A program made the position numbers and the translations under genes. A DNA stretch of 5,205 nucleotides from Rickettsiales bacterium (GTDB lineage Bacteria > Pseudomonadota > Alphaproteobacteria > Rickettsiales > Deianiraeaceae), in the NCBI GenBank assembly GCA_947485035.1, contig CANKQN010000071.1, positions 1 through 5,205 on the forward strand. The letters run 5' to 3'. Positions within the stretch are counted from its first letter, which is position 1. The number at the start of each line of letters is the position of its first letter. Under the pieces are notes generated by a model. The model was not told where the DNA came from, searched no databases, and saw only the letters and a list, made by a program, of their open reading frames with translations. Below are positions 1 to 5,205 of the stretch, piece by piece.

Positions 1-319
1 TATCAATATCAAAGCCAAGTTCAAACGAAACCGCCGTGTCTTTGTCAATGTGAATATGTTCGTAAATGTCATTAATTGTAACTTCTTCCTTCAATTGCTT
101 TTTGAATATGAGGTCGTTTCTTGCGTGTTTTTCAGCGCGAATTCTAACGCTTGCAAATCTTTTGTTTGGAATCAATTTTTCCACAATTTTATACATCTCG
201 TTGTGATGCAAAAACGGACGCACAATTGCCGTGTCAAATATATCAAAGGAAACAACTTCGCATTCTTTAATTTTTTGAAATGGATCGCATTGTTCAATGC
301 TTGGAATTTTTTGAAACAT
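1..319 (-). CDS. HAD-superfamily hydrolase-like protein, N-terminal 106 residues (3' end outside window)
   Basis: The reading frame starts at ATG 319-317 and stays open to the left edge, so only the first 106 residues are visible. Residues 22-35 read VVSFDIFDTAIVRP, which matches HAD motif I: Asp26 would be the phosphoryl-accepting nucleophile and Thr30 the conserved motif-I Thr. The usual second Asp (DxD) is replaced by Phe28, as in the SFDIFDT-type HAD proteins grouped in COG5610. The stretch that follows (RIRAEKHAR, then EEVTINDIYEHI, roughly residues 59-89) fits the cap region of that group. HAD motifs II to IV lie outside the window, so activity and substrate cannot be judged. A Shine-Dalgarno-like ATAGG sits 7 nt before the ATG, inside the end of virB4. 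The gene starts one base after the virB4 stop, implying co-transcription and probable translational coupling. Family assignment is fairly secure; the biological role is unknown. Confidence 0.8.
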   Translation of the reverse strand, partial: MFQKIPSIEQCDPFQKIKECEVVSFDIFDTAIVRPFLHHNEMYKIVEKLIPNKRFASVRIRAEKHARNDLIFKKQLKEEVTINDIYEHIHIDKDTAVSFELGFDID

Positions 320-320
320 A

Positions 321-2705
321 TTACAACCTATAAACCTTTTCTAAGAAGATTGGAATCCACGCATCTGGTTCGTCGCCAACTTCGTTTCTAATATTTCGCA
401 GAAGCTCAACCGTTTCTGCCCTGCCTGAAAGAATATGAATTACGTCCATCATTCCCGAAAGATTAATTCTTGCAATGGCGGTTTTTGTTTCCTGCTTAAC
501 AAGGAAAAAGCGGGAGGCGGGGTCAATGTTTTTCACAAGGTCGAATTCTTTATCCGAAAGCATGAACATTGACTGATATGTTTCTGTTGCTCGCATATTT
601 GGAAGGAAAATTTGCGTTGCAGTTTGTTGAACAAGGGTGTCGCTAATCCCAGATTTCGTCGCATCTTCAACGGACTGCGTCGCAAACACAACCATCGCAT
701 TAAGTTTCCGCATAACCTTCAGCCAATCTTTAATTTTTGGTGCAAACACGGGGTTATCAATCAATGCCCAAGCTTCATCAAGAACAACAATTGTTGGCGT
801 TCCATCAAGAGATGCCTGAATTCTGTGGAAAAGATAGCTCAGAGTTGGTGCAAGGGCGGTTGGGTCTTGCAAAATTGGTCCCATTTCAAACCCGAAAATA
901 CTCCCCTTCGAAAAATCAAGGTTGTCAATTTCGTTATCAAACATGTTCGCTTTTTCACCATCGCCATGCCACTTTGCAAGCTTTGAAGCAATTGAGCCAA
1001 CAAATTCCGTGCCAAAAAATGAAGCAGCGTTTCGCATTGTTCTTTGATGCTTTGGCAAACGATATATTCCATCAACTGCTTGTGCAATAGTTGCCGATTC
1101 TTCCGGCGTAATTTGTCTCACTTCACTACCCGTAATAAGATTTGAAAACCATTCAAACAAAAATGCTTTATTAATAGAGTTATCTGGCAGATGTAATGGA
1201 TTAAAATTGGATTTCTCGGCTGGGTCAAGAACTGAATAGTTCCCGCCTAATGCTCGAATAAAAATTTCTGCACCGTGGTCTTTATCAAAAAAGAACATTC
1301 GTGGACGAAACTTCTGTGCTTGTGCACAAAGAAAGTTCATCAAAACAGTTTTCCCTGCTCCAGTTGGTCCAATAATCATTGTGTGTCCAACATCACGCAC
1401 ATGAAAGTTGAAAAAAAATGGCGTTCCTGAAATTGTGTTGAAAACGGTGACGGCATCTCCCCAATGGTTTCCCGTAATTTTTCCAAGTGGGAAATTGTGC
1501 ATTGAAGCAAATCCTGCAAGGTTTAGCGTGTTAATTGTTGCCTTGCGAATGATCATTGATTCATTTCCGGGAAGTTGCCCCCAAAAGCAAGCCTCCATGT
1601 TAATTGTTTCACGCACATTAACAATTCCAATGTTGGTTAATTCAACGCTCACGGAAGAGCAGCGTTTATCAAGATTTTTCTTGGTATCAGCAATACAAAG
1701 AATGCTTAGATGATGCCCACCAAAAGCAAATTTCCCTGCCATCGCTTCGTCAAGAGCTCGTGTAATTTCACCAATTTGGGAAAATGAGGGATCCTGCGAT
1801 TGAATTAATCTTCTTTGTTGTAATTGCATTTTGCCAATGGCGTTTTGCTTATCCAAATATCCAAAGCTTTGCGTAATAATCAACTCAAACGGAAGGGTTA
1901 GGAATGCGTCAAGCAAGCCCGCATGGGTTGATGGTCGATAGTTCTTCAACGAAACAACTCCCATATACTTCACACCAATTGCGCAGTGCGATTCTATCGT
2001 TTTGCGTGCAGTATATATTCGCGATGTTTGAATGTAGCGGTCAATTGTTGTTTTTGGAAGGAGGTATCGCTGTTTTCGAAGTCCGCTTGTAAGCATACCA
2101 AGAAATTCAAGCATTTCACAGTAATAAGCTTCACCCTCTTGCTTAACCTTCAAAACGGAGGCATCGTATCCGTGAAATGACTGTAAAACCTTTTCAACAT
2201 TTTCGGAAAGCTCGGCGTAGGCATCTGCAAGTGATTGACTGACGTCAGAATTTTCTTCGTCCTTGCTAAAAGATGCGGCGATGCTACTCAGGGCGTTGGT
2301 CATTTTATTATTCCGCCGAACGATTGTTATGTAGTGCTCATTCACAAAGACATACTCCGGTGCATGGCGATCTTCCCATTGTTGATTGAGTTCCTTTGCA
2401 AAGTTGTTGTCAAATTCTCCCTTGGGATACGACGACTGCTGTCTTCTCAAAGTGTGAATATATATTGTGAAATTTCCACCAACCATGGCTTTAAAAAGGT
2501 TGTTTCGTAAGTCTTTCTTTGAATCGATCTCAACATCATCAGCTGCTTCAAAGGCAAAACCCTCAACCCTAACTATGGAGACTAAATCCTGTTTTTTCGT
2601 AAGAATTGTGTTGTCGCTGAAATGACACAGGTATGGTATAAAGCTTGAAGCAGGAGCTTCCTTCTTCTGAATACTGTGGTTTTTCGGCAAGAAATTACTT
2701 AACAA
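321..2705 (-). CDS. virB4: VirB4-family type IV secretion ATPase
   Basis: VirB4 is the large conserved ATPase of P-type type IV secretion systems; it sits at the cytoplasmic face of the inner membrane and drives pilus or apparatus assembly and substrate transfer. From TTG 2705 the protein has 794 residues, close to the usual family length of about 800. Residues 17-60 (APASSFIPY through VEGFAFEAADD) match the conserved VirB4 N-terminal domain. The C-terminal ATPase domain carries Walker A GPTGAGKT (446-453), Walker B IVVLDEAW (639-646, Asp643 and Glu644), the FATQS segment (674-678) and a likely arginine-finger region near Arg705. All key motifs are present and the frame is unbroken, so the ATPase should be functional. 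The start is uncertain: TTG 2705 has poorly spaced ribosome-binding bases, ATT 2720 is in frame, and a nearby ATG (2716) is out of frame. It has its own promoter upstream. No virB3 or virB6 is seen beside it, so it could be the main copy in a scattered locus or a second copy. Confidence 0.95.
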   Translation of the reverse strand: MLSNFLPKNHSIQKKEAPASSFIPYLCHFSDNTILTKKQDLVSIVRVEGFAFEAADDVEIDSKKDLRNNLFKAMVGGNFTIYIHTLRRQQSSYPKGEFDNNFAKELNQQWEDRHAPEYVFVNEHYITIVRRNNKMTNALSSIAASFSKDEENSDVSQSLADAYAELSENVEKVLQSFHGYDASVLKVKQEGEAYYCEMLEFLGMLTSGLRKQRYLLPKTTIDRYIQTSRIYTARKTIESHCAIGVKYMGVVSLKNYRPSTHAGLLDAFLTLPFELIITQSFGYLDKQNAIGKMQLQQRRLIQSQDPSFSQIGEITRALDEAMAGKFAFGGHHLSILCIADTKKNLDKRCSSVSVELTNIGIVNVRETINMEACFWGQLPGNESMIIRKATINTLNLAGFASMHNFPLGKITGNHWGDAVTVFNTISGTPFFFNFHVRDVGHTMIIGPTGAGKTVLMNFLCAQAQKFRPRMFFFDKDHGAEIFIRALGGNYSVLDPAEKSNFNPLHLPDNSINKAFLFEWFSNLITGSEVRQITPEESATIAQAVDGIYRLPKHQRTMRNAASFFGTEFVGSIASKLAKWHGDGEKANMFDNEIDNLDFSKGSIFGFEMGPILQDPTALAPTLSYLFHRIQASLDGTPTIVVLDEAWALIDNPVFAPKIKDWLKVMRKLNAMVVFATQSVEDATKSGISDTLVQQTATQIFLPNMRATETYQSMFMLSDKEFDLVKNIDPASRFFLVKQETKTAIARINLSGMMDVIHILSGRAETVELLRNIRNEVGDEPDAWIPIFLEKVYRL

Positions 2706-2730
2706 AGCCTTTTCATAAATTTATATTTCA

Positions 2731-2758
2731 AACATATAAATATCTTTTAAATTGTCAA
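2731..2758 (-). promoter_or_regulatory. Sigma70-like promoter for virB4
   Basis: Reading leftward, a perfect -35 box TTGACA (2758-2753) is followed after 16 bp by TATGTT (2736-2731), which matches the -10 consensus at four of six positions. Transcription would begin near 2724, only about 20 bases before the proposed virB4 start, giving a very short leader. The location in a spacer directly before virB4 supports a separate transcript for virB4 and the HAD gene. Confidence 0.6.
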
Positions 2759-2792
2759 GTTGAAAAGAATAAATAGAGGTATTGGAGGGGGA

Positions 2793-2938
2793 AAAGTGAA
2801 GTTTTATGACACAAAAAACTTGAACATTTCGTTTGTTTCAATACTCGATAGACATTGCATCGTTATATCTTCAACCCAACATTATTTAAATAAAGCAGAA
2901 TAGGAGGTCAGTTTTGTTGAGTCAGAAAGTGAAGTTTT
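2793..2938. repeat. Pair of 13-bp direct repeats AAAGTGAAGTTTT
   Basis: Identical 13-bp copies lie at 2793-2805 and 2926-2938, 133 bp apart. Both have an AATAGAGGT-like block 21 to 27 bp upstream (2772-2780; 2899-2908, with one extra G). The shared two-part order suggests an old partial duplication or a repeated binding site rather than coding sequence. The repeat is short, and chance in AT-rich DNA is not excluded. Confidence 0.4.
2882..2893. repeat. Perfect 12-bp palindrome TTATTTAAATAA
   Basis: The sequence equals its own reverse complement over 12 bases. It lies in the non-coding spacer about 125 bp upstream of the virB4 -35 box. It could be a protein-binding site, but it consists only of A and T and may be a composition effect. 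Confidence 0.35.
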
Positions 2939-2972
2939 GGTTATTCAAAAAAACCTTGCCAACATTGAGTTC

Positions 2973-3455
2973 CTATCCTTCCACAAGCAAAAGTGTCGCA
3001 AAACAGGCAATGCCTTCGCCTCGTCCTAAAAATCCCATTTTTTCGGTAGTAGTCGCCTTAATTGAAACCAAATCTTCATCAATTTGCATAATTTTTGCCA
3101 AATTTTCAACCAGAATTCCTCGCAATGGCTTAATTTTTGGAAATTCGCAAATCACGGTAATATCAATGTTGGAAATTTTGAAATTTTTTGCTGTCATAAC
3201 ATCAATTGCGGCTTGAAGAAATTGCACGGAGGAAGCATTTTTCCACTGAGGGTCGGTATCCGGAAAAAGCGTGCCAATATCACCAGCGTTCAGCCCCCCC
3301 AGAATTGCATCAACAAGGGTGTGAATGATGATGTCGCCGTCTGAATGTGCGATGATTGAAAACTCCGATTCAATTTCAAGTCCGCATAAAACGAGTGGTT
3401 TTGGTGACATTTCAAGACGGTGGAAATCAAAACCGTTGCCTATGCGAATTTTCAT
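2973..3455 (-). CDS. ispF: 2-C-methyl-D-erythritol 2,4-cyclodiphosphate synthase
   Basis: IspF converts 4-diphosphocytidyl-methylerythritol 2-phosphate to the 2,4-cyclodiphosphate, releasing CMP, in the cytosolic MEP pathway to isoprenoids. The 160-residue product is full length for a single-domain IspF. The divalent-metal ligands are visible: Asp10 and His12 in GNGFDFH and His45 in AHSDGDIIIH. Other signatures are GDIGTLFPDTDP (58-69) and the CDP-binding KATTTEKMGFLGRGEGIA (about 133-150). The protein is free-standing, not fused to IspD as in many Alphaproteobacteria. ATG 3455 gives the normal family N-terminus. The purine-rich GGGAG (3480-3476) overlaps the upstream gene's stop region but lies 20 nt from this ATG, so initiation may depend on coupling to the gene before it. 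It is the last gene of the apparent three-gene cluster. A G7 tract (3300-3294) falls inside the frame, which is intact. Confidence 0.97.
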   Translation of the reverse strand: MKIRIGNGFDFHRLEMSPKPLVLCGLEIESEFSIIAHSDGDIIIHTLVDAILGGLNAGDIGTLFPDTDPQWKNASSVQFLQAAIDVMTAKNFKISNIDITVICEFPKIKPLRGILVENLAKIMQIDEDLVSIKATTTEKMGFLGRGEGIACFATLLLVEG

Positions 3456-3480
3456 GTTGTGTGTGATAAAATTAACTCCC

Positions 3481-3747
3481 TCAAACCCCGCCAGAATCTT
3501 CGAAGAAAGATTTCAGGATTATCATTAAAATTCCAAGTTGAGCAGATGAGAACACAAAAAACATGCAAAACATCCATTTAAAAGCTTCCGCTTTTGATGA
3601 TTGAATTTCATTTCTAACAAATTCTTTTTCAAAGTTTGCAAAATACGCTTTCATTACCACACCAACAATTGCCTTCGCTTTTTTTTCGTTAAAACTTTCT
3701 TCTTTCAAAATTTTTACCGCGGAGTGAGTATCAATAGTGTAATTCAT
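3481..3747 (-). CDS. Small one-helix membrane protein, DUF1640-like
   Basis: The 88-residue product has three parts. An N-terminal block (MNYTIDTHSAVKILKEESF, 1-19, then EKKAKAIVGVV) resembles the start of bacterial DUF1640 proteins, where a D-T-H/L-K-x-V-K-x-L pattern precedes a glutamate- or lysine-rich EKQAEA segment. A short charged helical region follows (about 32-55). One hydrophobic segment (about 57-79, KWMFCMFFVFSSAQLGILMIILK) is long enough to cross the membrane. The coiled-coil part is much shorter than in longer family members. The same broad family includes eukaryotic CCDC90/MCUR1 proteins of mitochondria, but that gives no specific function here. ATG 3747 lacks a clear Shine-Dalgarno sequence. 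The gene lies 18 bp after the hydrolase stop and 25 bp before ispF in the same direction, pointing to one transcript. Family assignment is by pattern recollection only; a generic tail-anchored hypothetical protein is the alternative. Confidence 0.8.
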   Translation of the reverse strand: MNYTIDTHSAVKILKEESFNEKKAKAIVGVVMKAYFANFEKEFVRNEIQSSKAEAFKWMFCMFFVFSSAQLGILMIILKSFFEDSGGV

Positions 3748-3765
3748 TTTGTTTTGAATTAATTT

Positions 3766-4470
3766 TTACGCAACTTTTTTCTTCCTTCCTTTGCTGCGTT
3801 TTCTTTGTTTCACGACGGAAGAGACTATTCTGTTTGCAAGACGATCTTTGATGTAAGTGTCAATTATGCTGTCAAATTCTTCCATATTTTGCGAGAAGAA
3901 GTGATCTGCTCCCTCAACAACTTCATAAACAATATGAATATTTTTTTGGTTGTGGTTAAGGTCAACAAGGGTTTCGGTATCAGCAATTAGGGCAATTTCG
4001 TCTGAATCTCCTTGCACAATTAAGCCAGAAACAGGACAAGGCGAAAAGAATGAGAAAGAATATTTTGTTACAGGTGGGGCAACGGCAATGAAAGCTTCAA
4101 TTTCAGGGCGACGCATAACCACATTCAAACCAACATAAGAACCAAATGAAAACCCTGCAAGCCAAAAGTGCGATGCTTCTGGAAATTGTGAGTGTAGCCA
4201 GTCAATTACGGCACCAACATCTTCAGCTTCACCCCTTCCTGCGTCAAATTTTCCTTGCGATTTCCCAACGCCTCGAAAGTTCATTCTGAGCACGGAAAAA
4301 TCGTTTTGAGCAAAAAATTTATACATATGGTATGTAATTTTATTGTTCATAGTTCCACCATAAAGCGGATGTGGGTGAAGAACTATTGCAACGGGAGCTT
4401 TCGGATTTTCCGCAGAATGAAGCATTCCTTCAATCTTTCCAGCGGGACCTTCAATATAAACCTTTGGCAT
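3766..4470 (-). CDS. Alpha/beta hydrolase, COG2945-type
   Basis: This 234-residue protein is a predicted serine hydrolase of the alpha/beta fold, of the small family common in Alphaproteobacteria and often annotated only as a predicted hydrolase; its substrate is unknown. The family signature HPHPLYGGTMNNK (32-44) lies near the expected oxyanion region. The nucleophile elbow is GFSFG (106-110) with Ser108. The acid is likely Asp157 in GDSDE, and the base is His190 in GADHFF, so a full catalytic triad is present. FRGVGKSQGKFD (65-76) is also typical. No signal peptide is visible, suggesting a cytosolic enzyme. The last 14 residues (KQRKRSKGRKKKVA, 221-234) form a strongly basic tail beyond the hydrolase fold that could bind nucleic acid or acidic membrane. 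ATG 4470 gives the standard family N-terminus. It is the first gene of the leftward cluster and is divergent from glyS. Confidence 0.93.
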   Translation of the reverse strand: MPKVYIEGPAGKIEGMLHSAENPKAPVAIVLHPHPLYGGTMNNKITYHMYKFFAQNDFSVLRMNFRGVGKSQGKFDAGRGEAEDVGAVIDWLHSQFPEASHFWLAGFSFGSYVGLNVVMRRPEIEAFIAVAPPVTKYSFSFFSPCPVSGLIVQGDSDEIALIADTETLVDLNHNQKNIHIVYEVVEGADHFFSQNMEEFDSIIDTYIKDRLANRIVSSVVKQRKRSKGRKKKVA

Positions 4471-4508
4471 ATTTATTACTACAAAAAAAATTTAGTCAGT
4501 AAAAAAAC

Positions 4509-4534
4509 TTGACATAACTCATTATCCATAAAAC
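4509..4534 (+). promoter_or_regulatory. Possible promoter for glyS
   Basis: A perfect -35 hexamer TTGACA lies at 4509-4514. The best -10 candidate is TAAAAC (4529-4534), four of six matches, but its spacer is only 14 bp. It overlaps the candidate promoter for the opposite strand, so the two divergent units could interfere or be co-regulated. Confidence 0.35.
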
Positions 4535-4547
4535 AGTTCTTTGAAAA
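4521..4547 (-). promoter_or_regulatory. Possible promoter for the hydrolase-DUF1640-ispF cluster
   Basis: On the minus strand GATAAT (4526-4521) matches the -10 consensus at five of six positions. TTTTCA (4547-4542) would be a weak -35 box with a short 15-bp spacer. It lies about 50 bases before the hydrolase ATG, in the only spacer upstream of the cluster. The call rests mainly on the -10 box. Confidence 0.3.
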
Positions 4548-4553
4548 TTTCAA
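4541..4553. repeat. Inverted repeat TTGAAA-A-TTTCAA before glyS
   Basis: Two perfect 6-bp arms flank a single central base, ending 7 bp before the glyS ATG. The element overlaps the candidate -35 box of the divergent hydrolase promoter, so a bound protein could affect both units. With one base between the arms it cannot form a normal RNA hairpin, which favours a DNA site or chance. Confidence 0.35.
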
Positions 4554-4560
4554 GTGAAAA

Positions 4561-5205
4561 ATGCCATCAATACAAATTTTAATCAAGCAGGAAGAAATTC
4601 CGTTTAGTGAAAAGAGCTTTATAAACTCACTTACTGGGGTTGAACACAATTTTGTTTCTTCCAATGCGATATTCCTCTACATTCAAATTCCCACAGAAAC
4701 GCACTTTCCGGCACAACAGGTTGTTGGTCCACAATGTGATGCTCCCCAAGTTGCAATTGAAGGTTTTTACAATAAGTATCCGCACGAAATGGGCTTTGTA
4801 ATTTCAAAAACGGCAAACACAACAACGACAAACAATTATGTTGCAAGAAAGGAAGCTTCAACAAAAACGGCGGAAGAAATTGCCCCAGAAATTGTGGAAA
4901 AATACATTTTGGAAGTTTCAAAATCGTGGAAAGAAACGCTAGATTTAACAATCAACGGAAATAATTTGCAATGGTGCAGACCAATCCACTCAATTTCTGC
5001 TTTTCTTAATGACAAGCCAATTGCTCACAAATTTGCGTTTAATTCGCTTGAAAATATAATGCTGTCCGATATTCCAATTGCGAGAGATGGTATCAATTAT
5101 AAAATCAACCAAATTGAAAAGGAACTTGGAATTACCTGCGTTTCAAGGGAATCCGTTGCTGAACTTGCACATGTTTATGATGACCCAAAGTTCCAAATCG
5201 CCCAA
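4561..5205 (+). CDS. glyS: Glycyl-tRNA synthetase beta subunit, N-terminal 215 residues (3' end outside window)
   Basis: GlyS is the tRNA-binding beta subunit of the bacterial two-subunit glycyl-tRNA synthetase, which charges tRNA-Gly in the cytosol together with the catalytic GlyQ. The frame opens at ATG 4561 and is unbroken to the right edge (215 codons; the family is usually near 650-700 residues). Recognisable landmarks are QEEIPF (10-15, in place of the usual EE-(L/I)-P start), VVGPQCDAPQVAIEGFY (54-70, matching the KGP...A...A..GF block), TAEEIAPEIVEKYI (103-116) and LQWCRPIHSISAFLNDKPI (137-155, matching the W.RP(I/L)...L.D block). The N-terminus is condensed: the GPRR segment expected before the GP block and the GHR segment expected after the RP block are not recognisable. 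A weak purine stretch (AAGTGA) precedes the ATG. No glyQ lies directly upstream, unlike the glyQ-glyS order common in Alphaproteobacteria. Confidence 0.85.
   Translation, partial: MPSIQILIKQEEIPFSEKSFINSLTGVEHNFVSSNAIFLYIQIPTETHFPAQQVVGPQCDAPQVAIEGFYNKYPHEMGFVISKTANTTTTNNYVARKEASTKTAEEIAPEIVEKYILEVSKSWKETLDLTINGNNLQWCRPIHSISAFLNDKPIAHKFAFNSLENIMLSDIPIARDGINYKINQIEKELGITCVSRESVAELAHVYDDPKFQIAQ

Larger units (their letters stand above)
2706..2972. other. 267-bp spacer between ispF and virB4
   Basis: I see no convincing gene here. Besides the virB4 promoter, it contains the perfect 12-bp palindrome TTATTTAAATAA (2882-2893) and two copies of AAAGTGAAGTTTT (2793-2805 and 2926-2938). Each copy is preceded by an AATAG(G)AGGT element (2772-2780 and 2899-2908). 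A plus-strand AGGAGGT (2902-2908) resembles a strong ribosome-binding site but faces a frame lying antisense to ispF. A minus-strand T7 run (2953-2947) lies 19 nt beyond the ispF stop, without a clear hairpin before it. Confidence 0.6.

Noticed and set aside
50..391. Plus-strand 113-codon open frame opposite the HAD gene and the virB4 end
   Set aside because: The minus strand here encodes a recognisable HAD motif and the virB4 C-terminus; the plus-strand translation is rich in Phe and Asn, matches nothing known to me and is an antisense shadow.
839..1087. Minus-strand 82-codon frame within virB4
   Set aside because: It lies in another frame inside the intact virB4 ATPase region and has no recognisable domain or start signal.
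2804..2860. 18-residue minus-strand open frame in the ispF-virB4 spacer
   Set aside because: It has an ATG and a stop but no good ribosome-binding site and is too short to tell from chance.
2947..2975. Rho-independent terminator after ispF
   Set aside because: A T7 run follows the stop on the minus strand, but I could not find a stable stem directly before it.
2914..3216. Plus-strand 100-codon frame opposite ispF as a gene
   Set aside because: It is antisense to a fully conserved ispF and shows no recognisable protein features; only its ribosome-binding-like sequence is noted as a finding.
3465..3467. ATC start for ispF closer to the GGGAG sequence
   Set aside because: ATC is in frame with 8-nt spacing, but ATC starts are very rare and the ATG at 3455 gives the standard IspF N-terminus.
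4631..4951. Minus-strand 106-codon frame opposite glyS
   Set aside because: The plus strand carries the GlyS GP and RP blocks through this region; the opposite frame is a shadow with Leu/Phe/Pro-rich composition.

Overview
The window looks like a piece of an AT-rich alphaproteobacterial chromosome, probably from a host-associated lineage of the Rickettsiales or Holosporales kind. This is inferred from gene content: a complete VirB4-type secretion ATPase, a two-subunit-type glycyl-tRNA synthetase beta chain, a COG2945-type alpha/beta hydrolase and a free-standing IspF. The standard genetic code fits, since TGA serves as a stop and tryptophans are TGG. No species can be named from the sequence alone.

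Layout, right to left on the minus strand. A 90-bp divergent spacer (4471-4560) separates rightward glyS (partial, runs off the right edge) from a leftward three-gene cluster: alpha/beta hydrolase (4470-3766), a small one-helix membrane protein resembling DUF1640 (3747-3481) and ispF (3455-2973). The gaps are 18 and 25 bp, so the three are probably co-transcribed. A 267-bp spacer (2706-2972) follows. It holds a good sigma70-like promoter facing left, a perfect 12-bp palindrome and a two-part direct repeat. From that promoter run virB4 (about 2705-321) and, one base beyond its stop, a HAD-superfamily hydrolase (319 to beyond the left edge).

How the genes fit together. IspF serves isoprenoid synthesis and GlyS serves translation; both are housekeeping. 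The hydrolase and DUF1640-like protein have no assigned pathway. VirB4 would power a P-type type IV secretion system at the inner membrane. No other vir gene is visible here; the gene closely coupled to it encodes a HAD-like protein instead, which is the most unusual context in the window. No RNA genes, CRISPR arrays, insertion sequences or tRNAs were seen. No clearly new multi-gene system is evident. The points most worth a second look are the virB4-HAD pair, the unclear virB4 start and the strongly diverged GlyS N-terminus lying without glyQ beside it.
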